Source: Juglans regia (taxonomy: Eukaryota; Streptophyta; Magnoliopsida; Fagales; Juglandaceae). Taken from it: 64,000 nucleotides of DNA. The notes beneath the pieces are model-generated. The model saw nothing but the letters and a program-made list of their open reading frames with translations. It made no database searches and was not told the DNA's origin. The stretch lies in contig NC_049910.1 of the NCBI RefSeq assembly GCF_001411555.2, positions 29,173,150 through 29,237,149 of the forward strand, given 5' to 3'. This document shows, piece by piece, positions 12,326-23,785 of the stretch. The first letter of the stretch is position 1, and every line of letters starts with the position of its first letter. The translations under genes were made by a program, and so were the position numbers.

Positions 12326-12418
12326 GTACGATTCTCTAACCATCTCTTAAAATTTTTCTTTGTTGAGAATTAAGGAATATCTGTCTTATTATCTCTATGG
12401 ATTATATGACGTAACCAG
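12326..12418 (+). other. Intron-like segment between gag and protease
   Basis: A 93-bp AT-rich segment beginning GTACGA and ending AACCAG. It holds several stops, T-rich runs (TTTTTCTTTG, CTGTCTTATTATC) and no coding similarity. Removing it joins codon position 1 at 12325 to positions 2-3 at 12419, so the sequence reads DVIT-G-IVPLF into DSGATHSF, the normal gag-protease junction. Both edges carry GT...AG. An insertion that disrupted an originally continuous frame is the alternative. Confidence 0.6.
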
Positions 12419-15400
12419 GAATTGTTCCCTTATTCCTCAATAAGGCTATTGTTTTATTTGACTCGGGGGCTACCCACTCCTTTATTTCTATGGATTATGT
12501 TAAGTTGTGCCCCATTGTTGCTGATGAGATGGACTACAATTTGAGGGTCTCTACCCCAACTGGTGATATAGTGACTTGTAACAAGATTTTACTCAAGTGT
12601 CCAATAACTATTAGCGGGAAGGAAATGCCAGCTAACCTGATTGTCTTTCCTATGACTGGGTTTGATGTGATTTTGGGGATGGATTGGTTAACTTCCAGTT
12701 ATGCTAGTATTGATTGTTTTAAAAGGGAAGTGGTGTTCAAGTTTCCGGAAGATGAGGAACTTCGGTTTATGGGTTCTAGAGTGCGTACCTCTCCATCAGT
12801 TATTTCTGCTTTTCAGGTTGACAAGCTTTTACGTGATGGGTGTCAAGGGTTTTTGGCCTTTTTGGTGGATGAACCAAAGGAAGAATTAAAACTTGAAGAG
12901 ATTCCTATTGTGAGGGAATATCCAGAAGTTTTTCCTGAAGATTTGTCTGGATTACCGCCTGAGCGGGAGGTAGAGTTTGCTATTGAATTAGCACCAGGCA
13001 CAGCGCCTCTTTCCAAAGCCCCTTATCGAATGGCGCCATCAGAGTTAGCCGAGCTCAAAGAACAGTTGCAAGACTTGTTGGATAAAGGTTTCATTAGACC
13101 TAGTGTGTCACCTTGGGGAGCTCCAGTCTTGTTTGTGAAGAAGAAGGATGGGACAATGAGGATGTGTATAGATTACAGGGAACTGAATCGAGTGACCATA
13201 AAGAATAAATATCCGTTGCCCCGCATCGATGATTTATTTGATCAGTTGCAAGGTGCGCAGGTGTTCTCTAAAATTGATCTCAGATCGGGTTATCATCAAT
13301 TAAAAATCAAGGCGGAGGATGTGCCTAAGACAGCTTTCAGGACCAGGTATGGCCACTATGAATTTTTAGTCATGCCTTTTGGTTTAACCAATGCCCCAGC
13401 AGTATTTATGGACTTGATGAATCGAGTATTTCATGAGTTTCTGGATAAATTTGTAGTGGTGTTTATTGATGATATATTAATCTACTCCAAGAGTAAAGCT
13501 GAACACGAAGACCATCTGAGACAAGTACTAGGGACACTCAGGGATAAGAAATTATTTGCCAAGTTGAAAAAGTGTGAATTTTGGCTCGAGTCTATTGCAT
13601 TTTTGGGACATGTAGTCTCAAGGGATGGCATTTCTGTAGACCCCGGGAAGATTGAAGCAATAGTTAACTGGACTCAACCAACCAATGTGCATGAAGTCAG
13701 GAGCTTCTTGGGTTTGGCTGGTTATTACCGTCGTTTTATAGAAAATTTCTCAAAAATAGCGGTTCCCCTTACCGCCCTCACAAGGAAGAACAACAAGTAT
13801 GTTTGGACTGAAAAATGTGAGGAAAGCTTCCAGGAATTGAAGAAGAGATTGGTGACAGCTCCAGTTCTAACAGTCCCTAGCAAAAGAGGAGGATTTGTGG
13901 TTTATAGTGACGCTTCACGATTGGGTTTGGGATGTGTTTTGATGCAGCATGGGAAAGTAATAGCATACGCTTCTCGGCAACTGAAGACATATGAACAAAA
14001 TTACCCAACACATGATTTGGAGTTGGCCACCATTGTCTTTGCACTTAAAATCTGGAGGCATTATTTATATGGTGAAAGGTGCGAAATCTACACGGATCAC
14101 AAGAGTTTGAAATACTTCTTCACTCAGAAAGAACTGAATATGAGACAGAGGAGATGGCTCGAACTAGTCAAGGATTATGACTGCAACATTAACTACCATC
14201 CAGGCAAAGCTAATGTTGTAGCTGATGCACTTAGCAGGAAGTCAGTGGGACCAGTAATTGCAACTCTTACCACTCAACCCCACTTATTAATGGACTTGGA
14301 AAGAGCCAGTATTGAAGTAGTCGTGGGTGACCAGCAGGCATTAATAGCCAGTTTAATAGTTCAACCAGCTTTGATAGACAGAATCAAGCTCGCCCAAAAA
14401 GAAGATTCTAAGTTGGCGAGATTATTTGAAGAAGTAGAAAAAGGGGATAAACTTGAGTTTAATATTTCTGAAGATGGAGTATTAAGGTTTGGAAACAGAT
14501 GTTGTGTGCCAGACAGTGTTGTAATAAAAAGATTTATCCTTGAAGAAGCGCACCGCTCTCCTTACACAGTCCACCCGGGTAGTACGAAAATGTATCGAGA
14601 TTTGAAAGATTCTTTTTGGTGGGAGGGCATGAAGAGAGAGATTGCTTAATTTGTGGAACAGTGCTTAACATGTCAACAGGTGAAAGTAGAACACCAACGA
14701 CCAGCAGGGTTGTTGCAACCACTTCAGATTCCAGAATGGAAATGGGAGCATATTTCCATGGACTTTGTTACAGGCCTTCCACGGGCACCGACCGGACAAG
14801 ATGCAATTTGGGTGATAGTAGACCGTTTGACGAAGTCAGCTCATTTTGTACCTATCAAAGTTTCTTATAAGTTGGAGAAACTAGCCGAGCTTTATATACA
14901 GGAAATAGTGAGGTTGCATGGGATACCTGTGTCCATTGTGTCGGATAGGGATCCGCGTTTCACTTCGAAATTTTGGCGAAGCTTACAAGAGGCCATGGGC
15001 ACTAAGTTAAATTTCAGCACGGCGTTTCACCCATAGACAGATGGTCAGTCCGAAAGGACCATTCAAATTTTGGAAGACATGTTGAGAGCTTGTATGCTGG
15101 ATTTTAAGGGGACTTGGATTCGACACTTGCCTTTAGTCGAGTTTGCTTATAATAACAGCTACCAGGCTAGTATTGAGATGGCACCTTATGAAGCACTTTA
15201 TGGTAGGAAGTGTAGATCTCCTTTATATTGGGATGAAGTGGGTGAAAGACAAATTTTGGGTCCAGAAATCATACAGAAGACAGCAGAGAAGATTGAGACC
15301 ATTCGAGCTAGAATGAGAGCGGCTCAGAGTCGGCAGAAGAGCTATGCAGATAACCGTCGTCGCCAATTGGAGTTTGAGGTTGGGGTTAAGGTATTCTTGA

Positions 15401-15816
15401 GGATTGCACCCATGAGAGGGGTTATGAGGTTTGGAAAGAAGGGTAAGTTGAGCCCTAGGTACATCGGACCATTTGAGATTCTTGATCGGATTGGACCAGT
15501 GGCTTACAGAGTAGCCCTACCACCCGCGCTCTCAAGTGTACACAATGTATTTCATGTATCTATGCTGAGGAAGTATGTTCCTGATCCCACTCACGTTATT
15601 GATTACGAGCCTCTTCATTTTCAGGAAGATCTGACTTATACAGAAGAGCCGGTACGGATTGTTGAGAGAAAAGAACAAGTGTTACGTAATCGGACTATTC
15701 CATTGGTTAAGGTGGTATGGAGTAATCATGCTATCAGTGAAGCCTCTTGGGAATTAGAAGAGGAAATGCAAGTCAAGTACCCCCAGTTGTTCGACGACGA
15801 TCCTATTAGCTTGTGA
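12419..15816 (+). pseudogene. Pol polyprotein (PR-RT-RNase H-IN-chromodomain), two nonsense codons
   Basis: One frame from 12419 to the TGA at 15814-15816. In order: aspartic protease (DSGATHSF about 12460-12483), a linker, reverse transcriptase ([22 protein letters not shown], and [11 protein letters not shown] about 13459-13491), RNase H ([10 protein letters not shown], then TDHKSLKYF), and integrase with an HHCC zinc finger (H...H about 14551-14575, CLTCQQVK about 14662-14685). The DDE core follows (MDFVTGLP about 14758, [12 protein letters not shown] about 14941), then a GPFEILDRIGPVAYR segment and a chromodomain (QVLRNRTIPLVKVVW, then ASWELEEEM). In-frame stops at 14647-14649 (within the zinc finger) and 15034-15036 (just before TDGQSER) break integrase. 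No frameshift is seen. Integrase would be truncated, so this copy needs help to move. Confidence 0.93.
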
Positions 15817-15842
15817 CAAATTCCGGGGACGAAATTTTTTTT

Positions 15843-15855
15843 AAGGAGGGAAGAA
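15843..15855 (+). promoter_or_regulatory. Polypurine tract
   Basis: AAGGAGGGAAGAA lies immediately before the 3' LTR start TGTAACAA. It is the expected plus-strand priming site. Confidence 0.9.
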
Positions 15856-18432
15856 TGTAACAATCGGCTTGAAGCCCAGCCTGTAGGAGTTAACCGTTTC
15901 TTGAAGCCCAGCCCGCGTGCTTTTTCTGAGGGACACGAACGGCGCCGTTTTGGGTAAGTGATCCCTTTCCTTTCTCTTCTCCTTTCCTTCCGTCGGTTTC
16001 TTCTCCTTCCCTTTCTTTTCTTCTTTCTTTCTCAACTGCTCTGCTGCGAAAACTGCTCCATTCCGTGTGCCTCATTCCCACGCTGAGCCGGTTTGTGCAG
16101 TTTCTCCACAGAAATTTGCGTCCGCATCACTTCTGCATTTACTTGAATCACCCAGGAATTTTTTTTCCCCTCTACAGTTTTCGGTTGTGCTGCGTTTTCC
16201 GTGGGTCTTCAAGCTCCTCGCCGTGGACTTGGCTGCACGGTAGTTTCCTTTCTTTTTCTGTTTTTCTTCTTCCACCCATTGTTTTCTCTGTACCTCTTAG
16301 ATGATTTTGTTGTTCTTTTTTTTTCTTTCTTGGGTTTCGGCTGTATGCAGTTCGTGAGTCCAAATATTGTCTTCATTGGGACTATCATTTGGAGTAATTG
16401 TTCATCTCTCCTTTCGGTAATTAATCCGCCTACCCTTTAATATTACTCTTAATTTTATTCTTATACTTGCAATCACACATTGCATAAGCCATTGTATTTC
16501 TTTCCTTCGGTTTGTTCTACCACGCACGCACTGGTTGGTTGACCGTGCATCACTTAGACTTATTTTTTTTCCTCTATGCGCAGACCATTAGTAATTTCAG
16601 TAGATGAATTTTTGACCGTTTATTTTTTTTTAGTTGTTGTTTTAATTGCTGAAACAGTGAAGTGTATTGGAATTATGGAGGTTGAGGAGTATAATTTTGG
16701 GTGTTTTGTGAGTCAGTTTTTGAAGTATTACTTGAGACTTTTTGGTGTGAAATGACGGGTGTTTTGGAACTAGTGGTATTGAATTTTTCTACAAGTTTTG
16801 AATTGTTGAATGAGTAGAGTATTGATGCGTGCACTGAAATCGTTTTATTCGAAGTTTGGAAGTGAAGTTTGGATTGGATTATGTTTTGATTATTAGAGTT
16901 GCTGTGGTTGATTTTGGAAATGATTAGAGTCGGTTGGTATTATTAGAAGGTGTGGATGTTTTGGGTTTCAATTGCGAATGGTTTGAAGAGAGTTGTTCGG
17001 ATTTAATTGTTAGATAGTTATGGGGCTGTGAAGGGACTGTTTGATTTTTTTATTCATTAAATAGCAGGCTACTAGATTGGTTATTAAATGTTGGATATAT
17101 GTTTTTTTGTTTAGGTGGTGTTACTTTTAGAGTTCCGGCTCAAGGTGTTGATAATTCGAAGAAGTCAGGTAAGCGGGGTTTATATACTAGTTTTGCATAA
17201 AATAAATGAAAGGAGGTTGACTTTGAGAATAAATGTGTTTATTTTTTTTTTGAAAGAGATGATCTGAAAACAACCTCAAATGTTTATTCTGCATATGCAT
17301 AAATTCTATATAAGGGAAAATGTTTTTCTGTCATGACTAGTGTAGACATGAGCAAGTTTTGAGTACTTTATTTCTGAACTATGTAAAAGAGCGAATATGA
17401 AAATCTGGAAGTTTTGTTATGAACAAATGAGAATATTTTGTTTATGTTTATCTCGAACATGTGAAATGATCTGAAGCCTTTCAATGTTTTGTTTTGATAT
17501 GATGTGTCATCTGAGAATCTTGGCATGATGTTCTGATTCTGTATATGATTGTAACCGGATTTTCGATGAAATCCGTTCTGTTTCTGTTAAGGCCCAGCCA
17601 CGGGTATAATGGTGGTTTATAACCCTACCACGGGGGTGAAACATGGAAAATGGCCCAGCCACGGGTATAATGGTGGTTTATAACCCTACCACGGGGGTGA
17701 AACATGGAATATGGCCCAGCCACGGGTATAATGGTGGTTTATAACCCTACCACGGGGGTTAAACATGGTATTGTCCCGATGTGATATTAAATGAAGATAA
17801 GAATATAATGTTTCAGTTTAGAAATGCCAACGGATTCTATTTTTGGAATAAGTTTATTTTTCTGAAAACTTCGCTCTAATGTTTTTGTAAAAGCTTTGTT
17901 TCTGCATTCTGAAAGTAAATGTTTTGTTCGGCTTATCAAATGTTATAAATGCCCATGTTTACATGCTAGTATATGCTATTTGCTTGCTGAGTTGTTGATA
18001 ACTCACCCCGTTAATCTTCATAATATTTCAGATGACATCGATGGTTCAGCTGAGGATCAGTATTAGAGTCTATGGAGAAGATTAGCACTGATTTGTGGTT
18101 GGGTATCTCATGTTACTAGTGTTGGTGTTAGAGACTAATTATTTTCTTAAGTTGCTTCAATGGATTTAGACGGTTTATGGAGATTTATGTAAATGTTTTA
18201 TTATTTCTAGTTGTTATTTGAGACAAGAAGAAGAGTTGATTTTATTTGGGTTATTTGGATTGAATATTGGATAAATGAACTTATTTGATTTGTTTAATTG
18301 AAGTATTTACGTTCGATTTGAGTTTTGGGAAAATAGATACATTATTGATTTTTGGAGTACTCTAGCCTTGTTAGAGCTGATTATCAGGTTTTATGAGTTA
18401 ACTCTCCGGACCCTCGGGGTCGGGGCGTTACA
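15856..18432 (+). repeat. 3' LTR of the Tekay element (2,577 bp)
   Basis: Near-identical to 8362-10946. Differences include an 8-bp loss in the T-run near 16562 and scattered substitutions. Its 61-bp repeats start at 17593, 17654 and 17715. It ends GGGGCGTTACA and is followed by the TGTTC target duplication. Confidence 0.95.
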
Positions 18433-19020
18433 TGTTCTCTCATCCGAGACTGCTATCAAGCATATTGCTTCAGGATGGCCGTGACACTATCTGGCCACTT
18501 GATTTCCATACTGGTTGGAGTTACTGCATCTAAATTCCTTCTTGGATTTTCCTCTCCGAATCAAGAGGTTCAGATCCTATGGTGTTTTACAGGATTGAAG
18601 TTGGTATATAATCGCCAGAAGGGATCACCTCTATCCGAGGGATATTAAAAAGATTTAATGATTTTTTAAAGTTTTTTTCTGAAGTCAAAAAGGCATTTCC
18701 TTCAAAAAATCTACCTCCAGCTCCTCCAATGAAGATGTTAAAAATAAAAAGTTGAACTCTACTGGAAGAGAGAAGGTGTTTCTCGAAGGATTGGATGGAG
18801 AAACTATTTTCAGACATTGATGTATCAAGGAGTGCTCCACTAGCGACCCTTCTTGAGCTAGAAGCCGCTATGAGGTCTTCATTCTATGATGAGAACCAGC
18901 AAACACCAGATGTTAATTCTTCAACCAGTGGTGTGCTTCAGGATGGGGAAGATCTTCCCACGATGAGTTGTGTTGATACTGAAGCTGAAGCAAGCTTTGG
19001 ATTACAAGTGGTTGGAACAA
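18433..19020 (+). pseudogene. Captured gene fragment: EREX/EREL-like PX-domain protein
   Basis: Starting in the right target duplication, the plus strand encodes a PX phosphoinositide-binding domain close to the plant EREX family (endosomal Rab5-effector proteins). Recognisable segments are WSYC, IPSWIF, FYRIEVGI (about 18583-18606), RFNDFLKFFSEVKKAFPSKN (about 18650-18709), [14 protein letters not shown], and [15 protein letters not shown] (about 18828-18872). Stops interrupt it near 18531, 18608 and 18756, so it cannot make a full protein. Sequence that should span several exons is contiguous, suggesting a reverse-transcribed origin; that is an inference. The open frame from 18795 continues into the Rieske fragment below. 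Confidence 0.75.
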
Positions 19021-19179
19021 TGATTAGTGCACCTCAATCATTTCCAATATTGACACTTAGGGATGTTCTGAGGTGGGAAGGAATAAATCTGCTAAAAATC
19101 TGGAAGTACCATTGCATAAAGAAACAAATATTGTGGCCATTTGATAGAGGAAAGGGAAAGGATGTCGAAGAAAGGTTGT

Positions 19180-19330
19180 GTGCCGGGTTCACTTTTGTTT
19201 TCTCGACACTTGGGACCAAGGTATTTGCAGAAGGACGGATTGATGAAGGTGGCAACTTGCAGTGGTCATACCATGGTTGGTCATTTAATGGATGTGGATC
19301 AAGTGTTGCAAAGACGGTTGCTGCCAAGGG
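19180..19330 (+). pseudogene. Captured gene fragment: Rieske (PAO/PTC52-like) oxygenase
   Basis: The frame that opens at 18795 reads [20 protein letters not shown], then NGCGSS, at about 19226-19305. Plastid Rieske monooxygenases of the pheophorbide a oxygenase / PTC52 / ACD1 family carry the near-identical block around their second cluster ligand pair, normally C..HGW. Here the cysteine is replaced by tryptophan and the first CxH pair is absent, so no [2Fe-2S] site could form. The fragment is fused downstream of the PX fragment, with unrecognised sequence (19020-19180) between. Confidence 0.65.
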
Positions 19331-19868
19331 ATCCAAAAAGGGTGGTTCAGCAATTATCTTCAATTCTCATGTTGCTATATGTGTTGTTTTAGCCAATAGC
19401 AAGAACAGGATAAGCTTCCAGTCACTATTTGGGTTATCTTTCAGGCATTGCCAGGAGAGTTGCATCAATATCACAACCTTGAGGACAAGGTTCTTTAAAG
19501 GGAGGGAATTTGTTATGATCCCCAATTGAACAACCGCACTGTTTTGACGGCCAAGAAAGGTAGCTAAACTACAAGTCGTATGTAGCTTGTTGTTTAGAAT
19601 AATATTTGTTGCAATCTGTTATTTCCATTCTATTTACTTACCACGTATTGCATTTTCAATAGTTCTGTTAGTCATGGGCTACCTCCATATGTAAGACAGA
19701 AATGGAACCGAGAAGAAGCTGGAAATTATCTTTGAAACAATTTGTATTTTCATTTGGGAGGAATTGGGGACCTCGAATACCCCAAGGCGTAGCCATTATC
19801 ATCATCTTCTTTATTCTTGATTCTCTTTTATTGTCTATGTTATTATTCATTTAACTGGGTTCATTACA
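19330..19868 (+). mobile_element. Possible gypsy polyprotein tail and short LTR
   Basis: Near 19465-19512 the sequence reads like the usual end of a gypsy integrase ORF (a NLEDKV-type stretch followed by a GGNLL-type purine tract). TGTTATGATCCCC (about 19513) follows, as many gypsy LTRs begin, and a segment ends TGGGTTCATTACA at about 19868. If correct this is a roughly 350-bp 3' LTR. No target duplication was found, so the call is tentative. Confidence 0.35.
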
Positions 19869-20874
19869 CTAAAACAACTCAATGGGTTTCCAAAATCAAC
19901 TAAAACCGAGTGGGTCAAGTTAAGGTTTTTACCTTTGGGTAAATCCTTCCCAAAATATGAAAATGGTGAAGAGGAAGGTGGATTCAACTTAGGAAACAGA
20001 GGGTACACGAAACCCCTAGCTAGAAGTCCAAAATCGAACATCAATAATTAACAAGAGAAACCCACTTGATCAAACTATGGCTAAGTTTCGAAATACACAA
20101 GGGAAAGGGTTGAGGATGCTCTTAACTTACTATTTCCCTCTTAAGAAGGAGGAAAAATGGAAGCTTGGCTTGAGATTGGAAGAGAAATGGAATGGGAGAG
20201 AAGGGTTTGTAGTCGCACAGTGAGGGCTAGAAGAATTTTCTTCCTTTCCTTGCTCTAGACGTCGGTGGGTTCAAGAGGAAAAGGATTTGTTCCTTCTCGT
20301 GTAAGCCGGCGTATAAGGGAGAAAAAGAAGTTTAATTGGCTTATTGGGGAAGCTACGGTTTCAAGGAGAAGAAAACTCAAAGGGATTTAGTTGCTTATCT
20401 TAGAAAGGAAGATGAGATTTTATTCCTTTCTTGGGTGTTGACCGATGGGTAGGAATAGGATGCTTTAGGATTAGTTTTGTCTTTTTCTTCTCTCCTTTTG
20501 TATGGCTTTCACCGTAAGTTTGAGCAGGGACAAGGACTTTTTTGGTCTTTGTTTCCTCCTTCCATCACAAGGAAGCAAGTGGATGGTGGAGATCTATCCT
20601 CCTCAAAGATACTTTTCACCTACTAATCCAATGGTAGAGAATAATTTGGCCATTTCCTAAATAAATAAAATTAAATGGCTTAAGGGAAAATATTTCAAAG
20701 TCTTAAAAATAATACCCTTGTTTTATTTTAATAAATCATATTTTAAAAATAAAGCATATTCATCTCAAAATAAAATAATTGAAAGTAATAAAAATATTTA
20801 TCTCAAAATATTTAACTTAAGGAATTAATAAAATTACGTAAGGACCTACGTAGTAGGACTCCGGTATTACATCA
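19869..20874 (-). mobile_element. LTR of a minus-oriented gypsy relic
   Basis: On the minus strand a TGTAATACCGGAGTCC start at about 20874 follows a polyprotein tail (20880-21100). It is followed by AT-rich U3-like sequence and then a pyrimidine-rich leader. The far end is unclear because it meets the plus-oriented LTR at about 19868. No ORF of interest. Confidence 0.5.
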
Positions 20875-20878
20875 AGTT

Positions 20879-21100
20879 CCCAAAGCGTTTAAGTCATGTT
20901 GTTACCCTCTTCCATAGCTTGTATCAAATGAATCAAAACTGGATCTTTTCCTTCAAGCCCATCTTGAATGTTGGGCTCTTGCTAGACTCGTTCCAAGTGG
21001 ATTGCACCAATCTTTGCATTGCCTCATTGATCTTCTTAGCTCTTGACCTTAAAATTAGCCCATTTGGAACTTGCAAATGATTTTTAAGACTAGGTCTATC
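20879..21100 (-). pseudogene. C-terminus of a gypsy polyprotein, minus strand
   Basis: Read on the minus strand from about 21060 to 20880 the frame gives KINEAMQRLVQSTWNES, then KEKDPVLIHLIQAMEEGNN and a stop. This is a familiar C-terminal extension of plant gypsy polyproteins (RA+KF+EA...LVQ..W, ending in LIQ). Upstream of it there are stops and no chromodomain or integrase. Only a tail remains. Confidence 0.6.
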
Positions 21101-21329
21101 TTGGTGACCATCAAACTCCTACTCCCAAAATAATTAATTATGAACACTAGTAAGTCTCAAAATAAACCTCAGCCTATCAAAAATACCCAATTGACAAAGC
21201 AAAACAGAATTATTGAATAAAATGCTTAGATAACCAAAGTATTCTCTTTGTACTTATTCCACTATGCTCACGTAGCCTTATACATGATTTTTAGTCTTGA
21301 TCCCCAGGTGTACCAACAAAATTATTTGA
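21101..21329. other. Non-coding, no gene seen
   Basis: AT-rich sequence between the gypsy tail and the old LTR. No ORF or motif is recognised. Confidence 0.5.
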
Positions 21330-21773
21330 AAAATGTTATTACACTAGAAATACCTATTTTAATACCTCAAGATCCAAAATTCTCATAACCCCAAAAATAC
21401 CATCACTTCCCAAATTCCTCAATATCCGCTTAATATCTTCGACTAAGATATTAAATTCTAACTTATTTACTATTGAAATCAAACTATAAAATTTAATACT
21501 AGATAATATAATATAATAAAAGTAATATACTTTAAAACCCTAATTATCTTCTATAACAATATTTATACTTAAAACCAAGCCTTCACATGGTAAATTAAAA
21601 AAAACCAAGCCCAACGTATAACCATGGGTATTTTGGGAAATATTCATATAATGCATGGGTTCAAAATAAAATAAAATTTTGCACTTACAAATCACATCAA
21701 AAATTCATATTTTAGAAAAATAATATCACTAATAATATAATTCAAAACTTTATCTATTTTCTTGATAAGCTAT
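21330..21773 (-). mobile_element. Old gypsy LTR, left part, split by the Athila insertion
   Basis: Matches 33057-33490 in the same orientation (for example TACCTATTTTAATACCTCAAG). The match resumes on the other side of the Athila element at 29796-30606. The LTR stops here exactly where an Athila LTR terminus (TGATGACTTGC) begins. Its orientation is inferred from the related LTR at 34.9-37.1 kb. Confidence 0.75.
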
Positions 21774-22562
21774 TGATGACTTGCATAATTTCTTATATTT
21801 TATCACTTCTTAACTTTAAACTTTAGTCAATACCCTATTACTGGACTAAAATGTTAAAATGTTAATAGAAATCATTGGAATTAATATGTATTCTTGAATT
21901 GCGTTTGTATTTACTTTGAGATACTCCTGAGCAGATTTTTATGTTTAATTTCAAAGTTTCTAAAAGAGCAAGTTCAAACCCATTCGAATTCAAAGCACTT
22001 TCAAGTGGGCAAGACGTTGGAACAACCTAAAAACTTTCAATGATTGTAGGATTCTTCAAATAAGGATAATGATGGGGTTTGAGAGTAATTCGGATCTAAG
22101 TCCAAAACGCGCTAGCAGACAATATGGATATACTTTAGTATTTTAATCATAATTTTCCGCTCCAATATGGGATTGATGTGATTCCTGATGTGTTGGAAAA
22201 CTATCTTAAAGGGCTACAAATTGTCTCTAATAAGGTTTTCCAAATTCAAACTCCTGAAGCACATACATGGCTACCAAGTTGAGTCCTAAAATTTAGGCGA
22301 TTTTGTGTGCGGGAATATGAAGACATTAGGGTTTCTTTCCTACCCTATTTAAGCATATCATTAGCACGAAATTGAGGAATTTTTCAGAGGGGAATTTCTT
22401 TGGAGTTTTTTGTTTCAGACGCTGTGGCTTGCGAGGGATGACACTGCAGACTGTAAGGAGCATTTTCAGTGTTCATTTTCTTCTATTCTTATCTCAGAAA
22501 AATTATGGTGAATTCATTTACGTTGAATTTAATTTTTAGCATGAACTAAATTTTCTCTATTC
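21774..22562 (+). repeat. Athila LTR, 5' part, inverted (plus orientation)
   Basis: Begins with the intact LTR terminus TGATGACTTGCATAATTTC. Its reverse complement matches 23000-23764. It ends at CTATTCTAGGAAATCGATTTC, where the sequence switches to the opposite-orientation LTR. It forms one arm of a large inverted repeat. Confidence 0.85.
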
Positions 22563-23764
22563 TAGGAAATCGATTTCACCTAATCCCTCACTATACTTTA
22601 CTCATCTAACTAATTGAATTTAATTCTCTCTGTTTGTTAGTAAATCTCCACAAACATCCAAAAGCCTCTTTCGATAAGCAATTGGAAATTAATCTTGTTC
22701 ATCACTTTACACAAGAGTATGCAAATTAATAAAGTAAGAAAGCAATAAGACCAATAATTTTACCTATGCCGAAATATCACTTTCGATCTCTATAATTACC
22801 TATGCCGAAATATCTCTGATCTATCCTATAATTTCCTCTTTCGACAGCAAATCACAAGATTAAAATCATCTAATTAATGGACAATTAATTAGAAGCAATA
22901 AGCTAAGAATAAATCAAACAAACATAGAAGATAATTATTTCAAATTAACATAGAAAAACAAACATAGTTCGGAACAAGATTACATCATTTTCCTAGAATA
23001 AAGAAATTTTAGTTCATGTTAAAAATTAAATTCAACATGAATGAATTCACCATAATTTTTATAAGAGAATAATAAAAGAAAATGAACACAGAAAATGCTT
23101 CTCACAATCCACAATGTCATCCCTCACAAGCCGCACATCTGAAATGAAAAACTCTAAAGAAATGCCCCTCTGAAAAAACTCCCCAATTTCGTGTTAATGA
23201 TATGCTTAAATAGGGTAGAAAAGAAATCCTAATGTCTTCATATTCCCGCACACAAAATTGCCTAAATTTTAGGACTCAACTTGGCAGCCACTTAAGTGCT
23301 TCAGGATTTCGAATTTGGAAAATCTTATTAGAGACAACTTTGTAGCCCTTTAAGATAGATTTCCAAAGCATCAATAATCGTATCAATCCGATATTGGAAC
23401 GGAAAGTTATGATTAAAATACTAAAATGTGTTATTGCTGTTTGCTAGCGCATTTTGGACTCTGATCCGAATTACTCTCAAACTCCATCATTATCCTTATT
23501 TGAAGAATCCTATGCTCATTGAAAGTTTTTAGATTGTTCCAATGTCTTGCCCACTTGAAAGTCCTTTGAATTCGAATGGGTTTGGACTTGCTCTTTTACA
23601 AACTCTGAAATTAAACATAAAAATTTACTCAGGAGTATCCCAAAGTAAATAGATGCTCAATTCAAGATTAAACATTAATTCCAAAGATTTCTATTAATAT
23701 TTTAACATTTTAGTCCAATAATAAAATATAAGTGATAAAATATAAGAAATTATGCAAGTCATCA
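22563..23764 (-). repeat. Athila 3' LTR, minus orientation, missing its end
   Basis: Same sequence as 28757-29795 (for example ACCTATGCCGAAATATC and TTTCGACAGCAAATCA). On the minus strand it starts TGATGACTTGC at 23764, directly after the polypurine tract. It lacks the last roughly 245 bp present in the 5' LTR (28514-28757); the snap-back junction replaces them. Confidence 0.85.
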
Positions 23765-23785
23765 AATACCCCCAAACTTACAACT
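23765..23785 (-). promoter_or_regulatory. Athila polypurine tract
   Basis: On the minus strand, AAGTTTGGGGGTATT directly precedes the LTR terminus TGATGACTTGC. This is the typical G-rich tract of Athila-type elements. Confidence 0.8.

Larger units (their letters stand above)
8362..18432 (+). mobile_element. Full-length Tekay/Del-type Ty3/gypsy (chromovirus) element
   Basis: Complete LTR retrotransposon of 10,071 bp. Order: 5' LTR 8362-10946, primer site 10949-10961, gag 11356-12325, protease/RT/RNase H/integrase with a C-terminal chromodomain to 15816, polypurine tract 15843-15855, 3' LTR 15856-18432. Both LTRs begin TGTAACAA and end GTTACA. A perfect TGTTC target duplication flanks it. By eye the LTRs differ at only scattered positions plus a few short indels, so insertion is fairly recent. 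Two in-frame stops in integrase make this copy non-autonomous, although its proteins and RNA could still be partly expressed. It split an older patch of captured gene fragments. The chromodomain and long LTRs place it in the Tekay/Del lineage. Confidence 0.95.
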
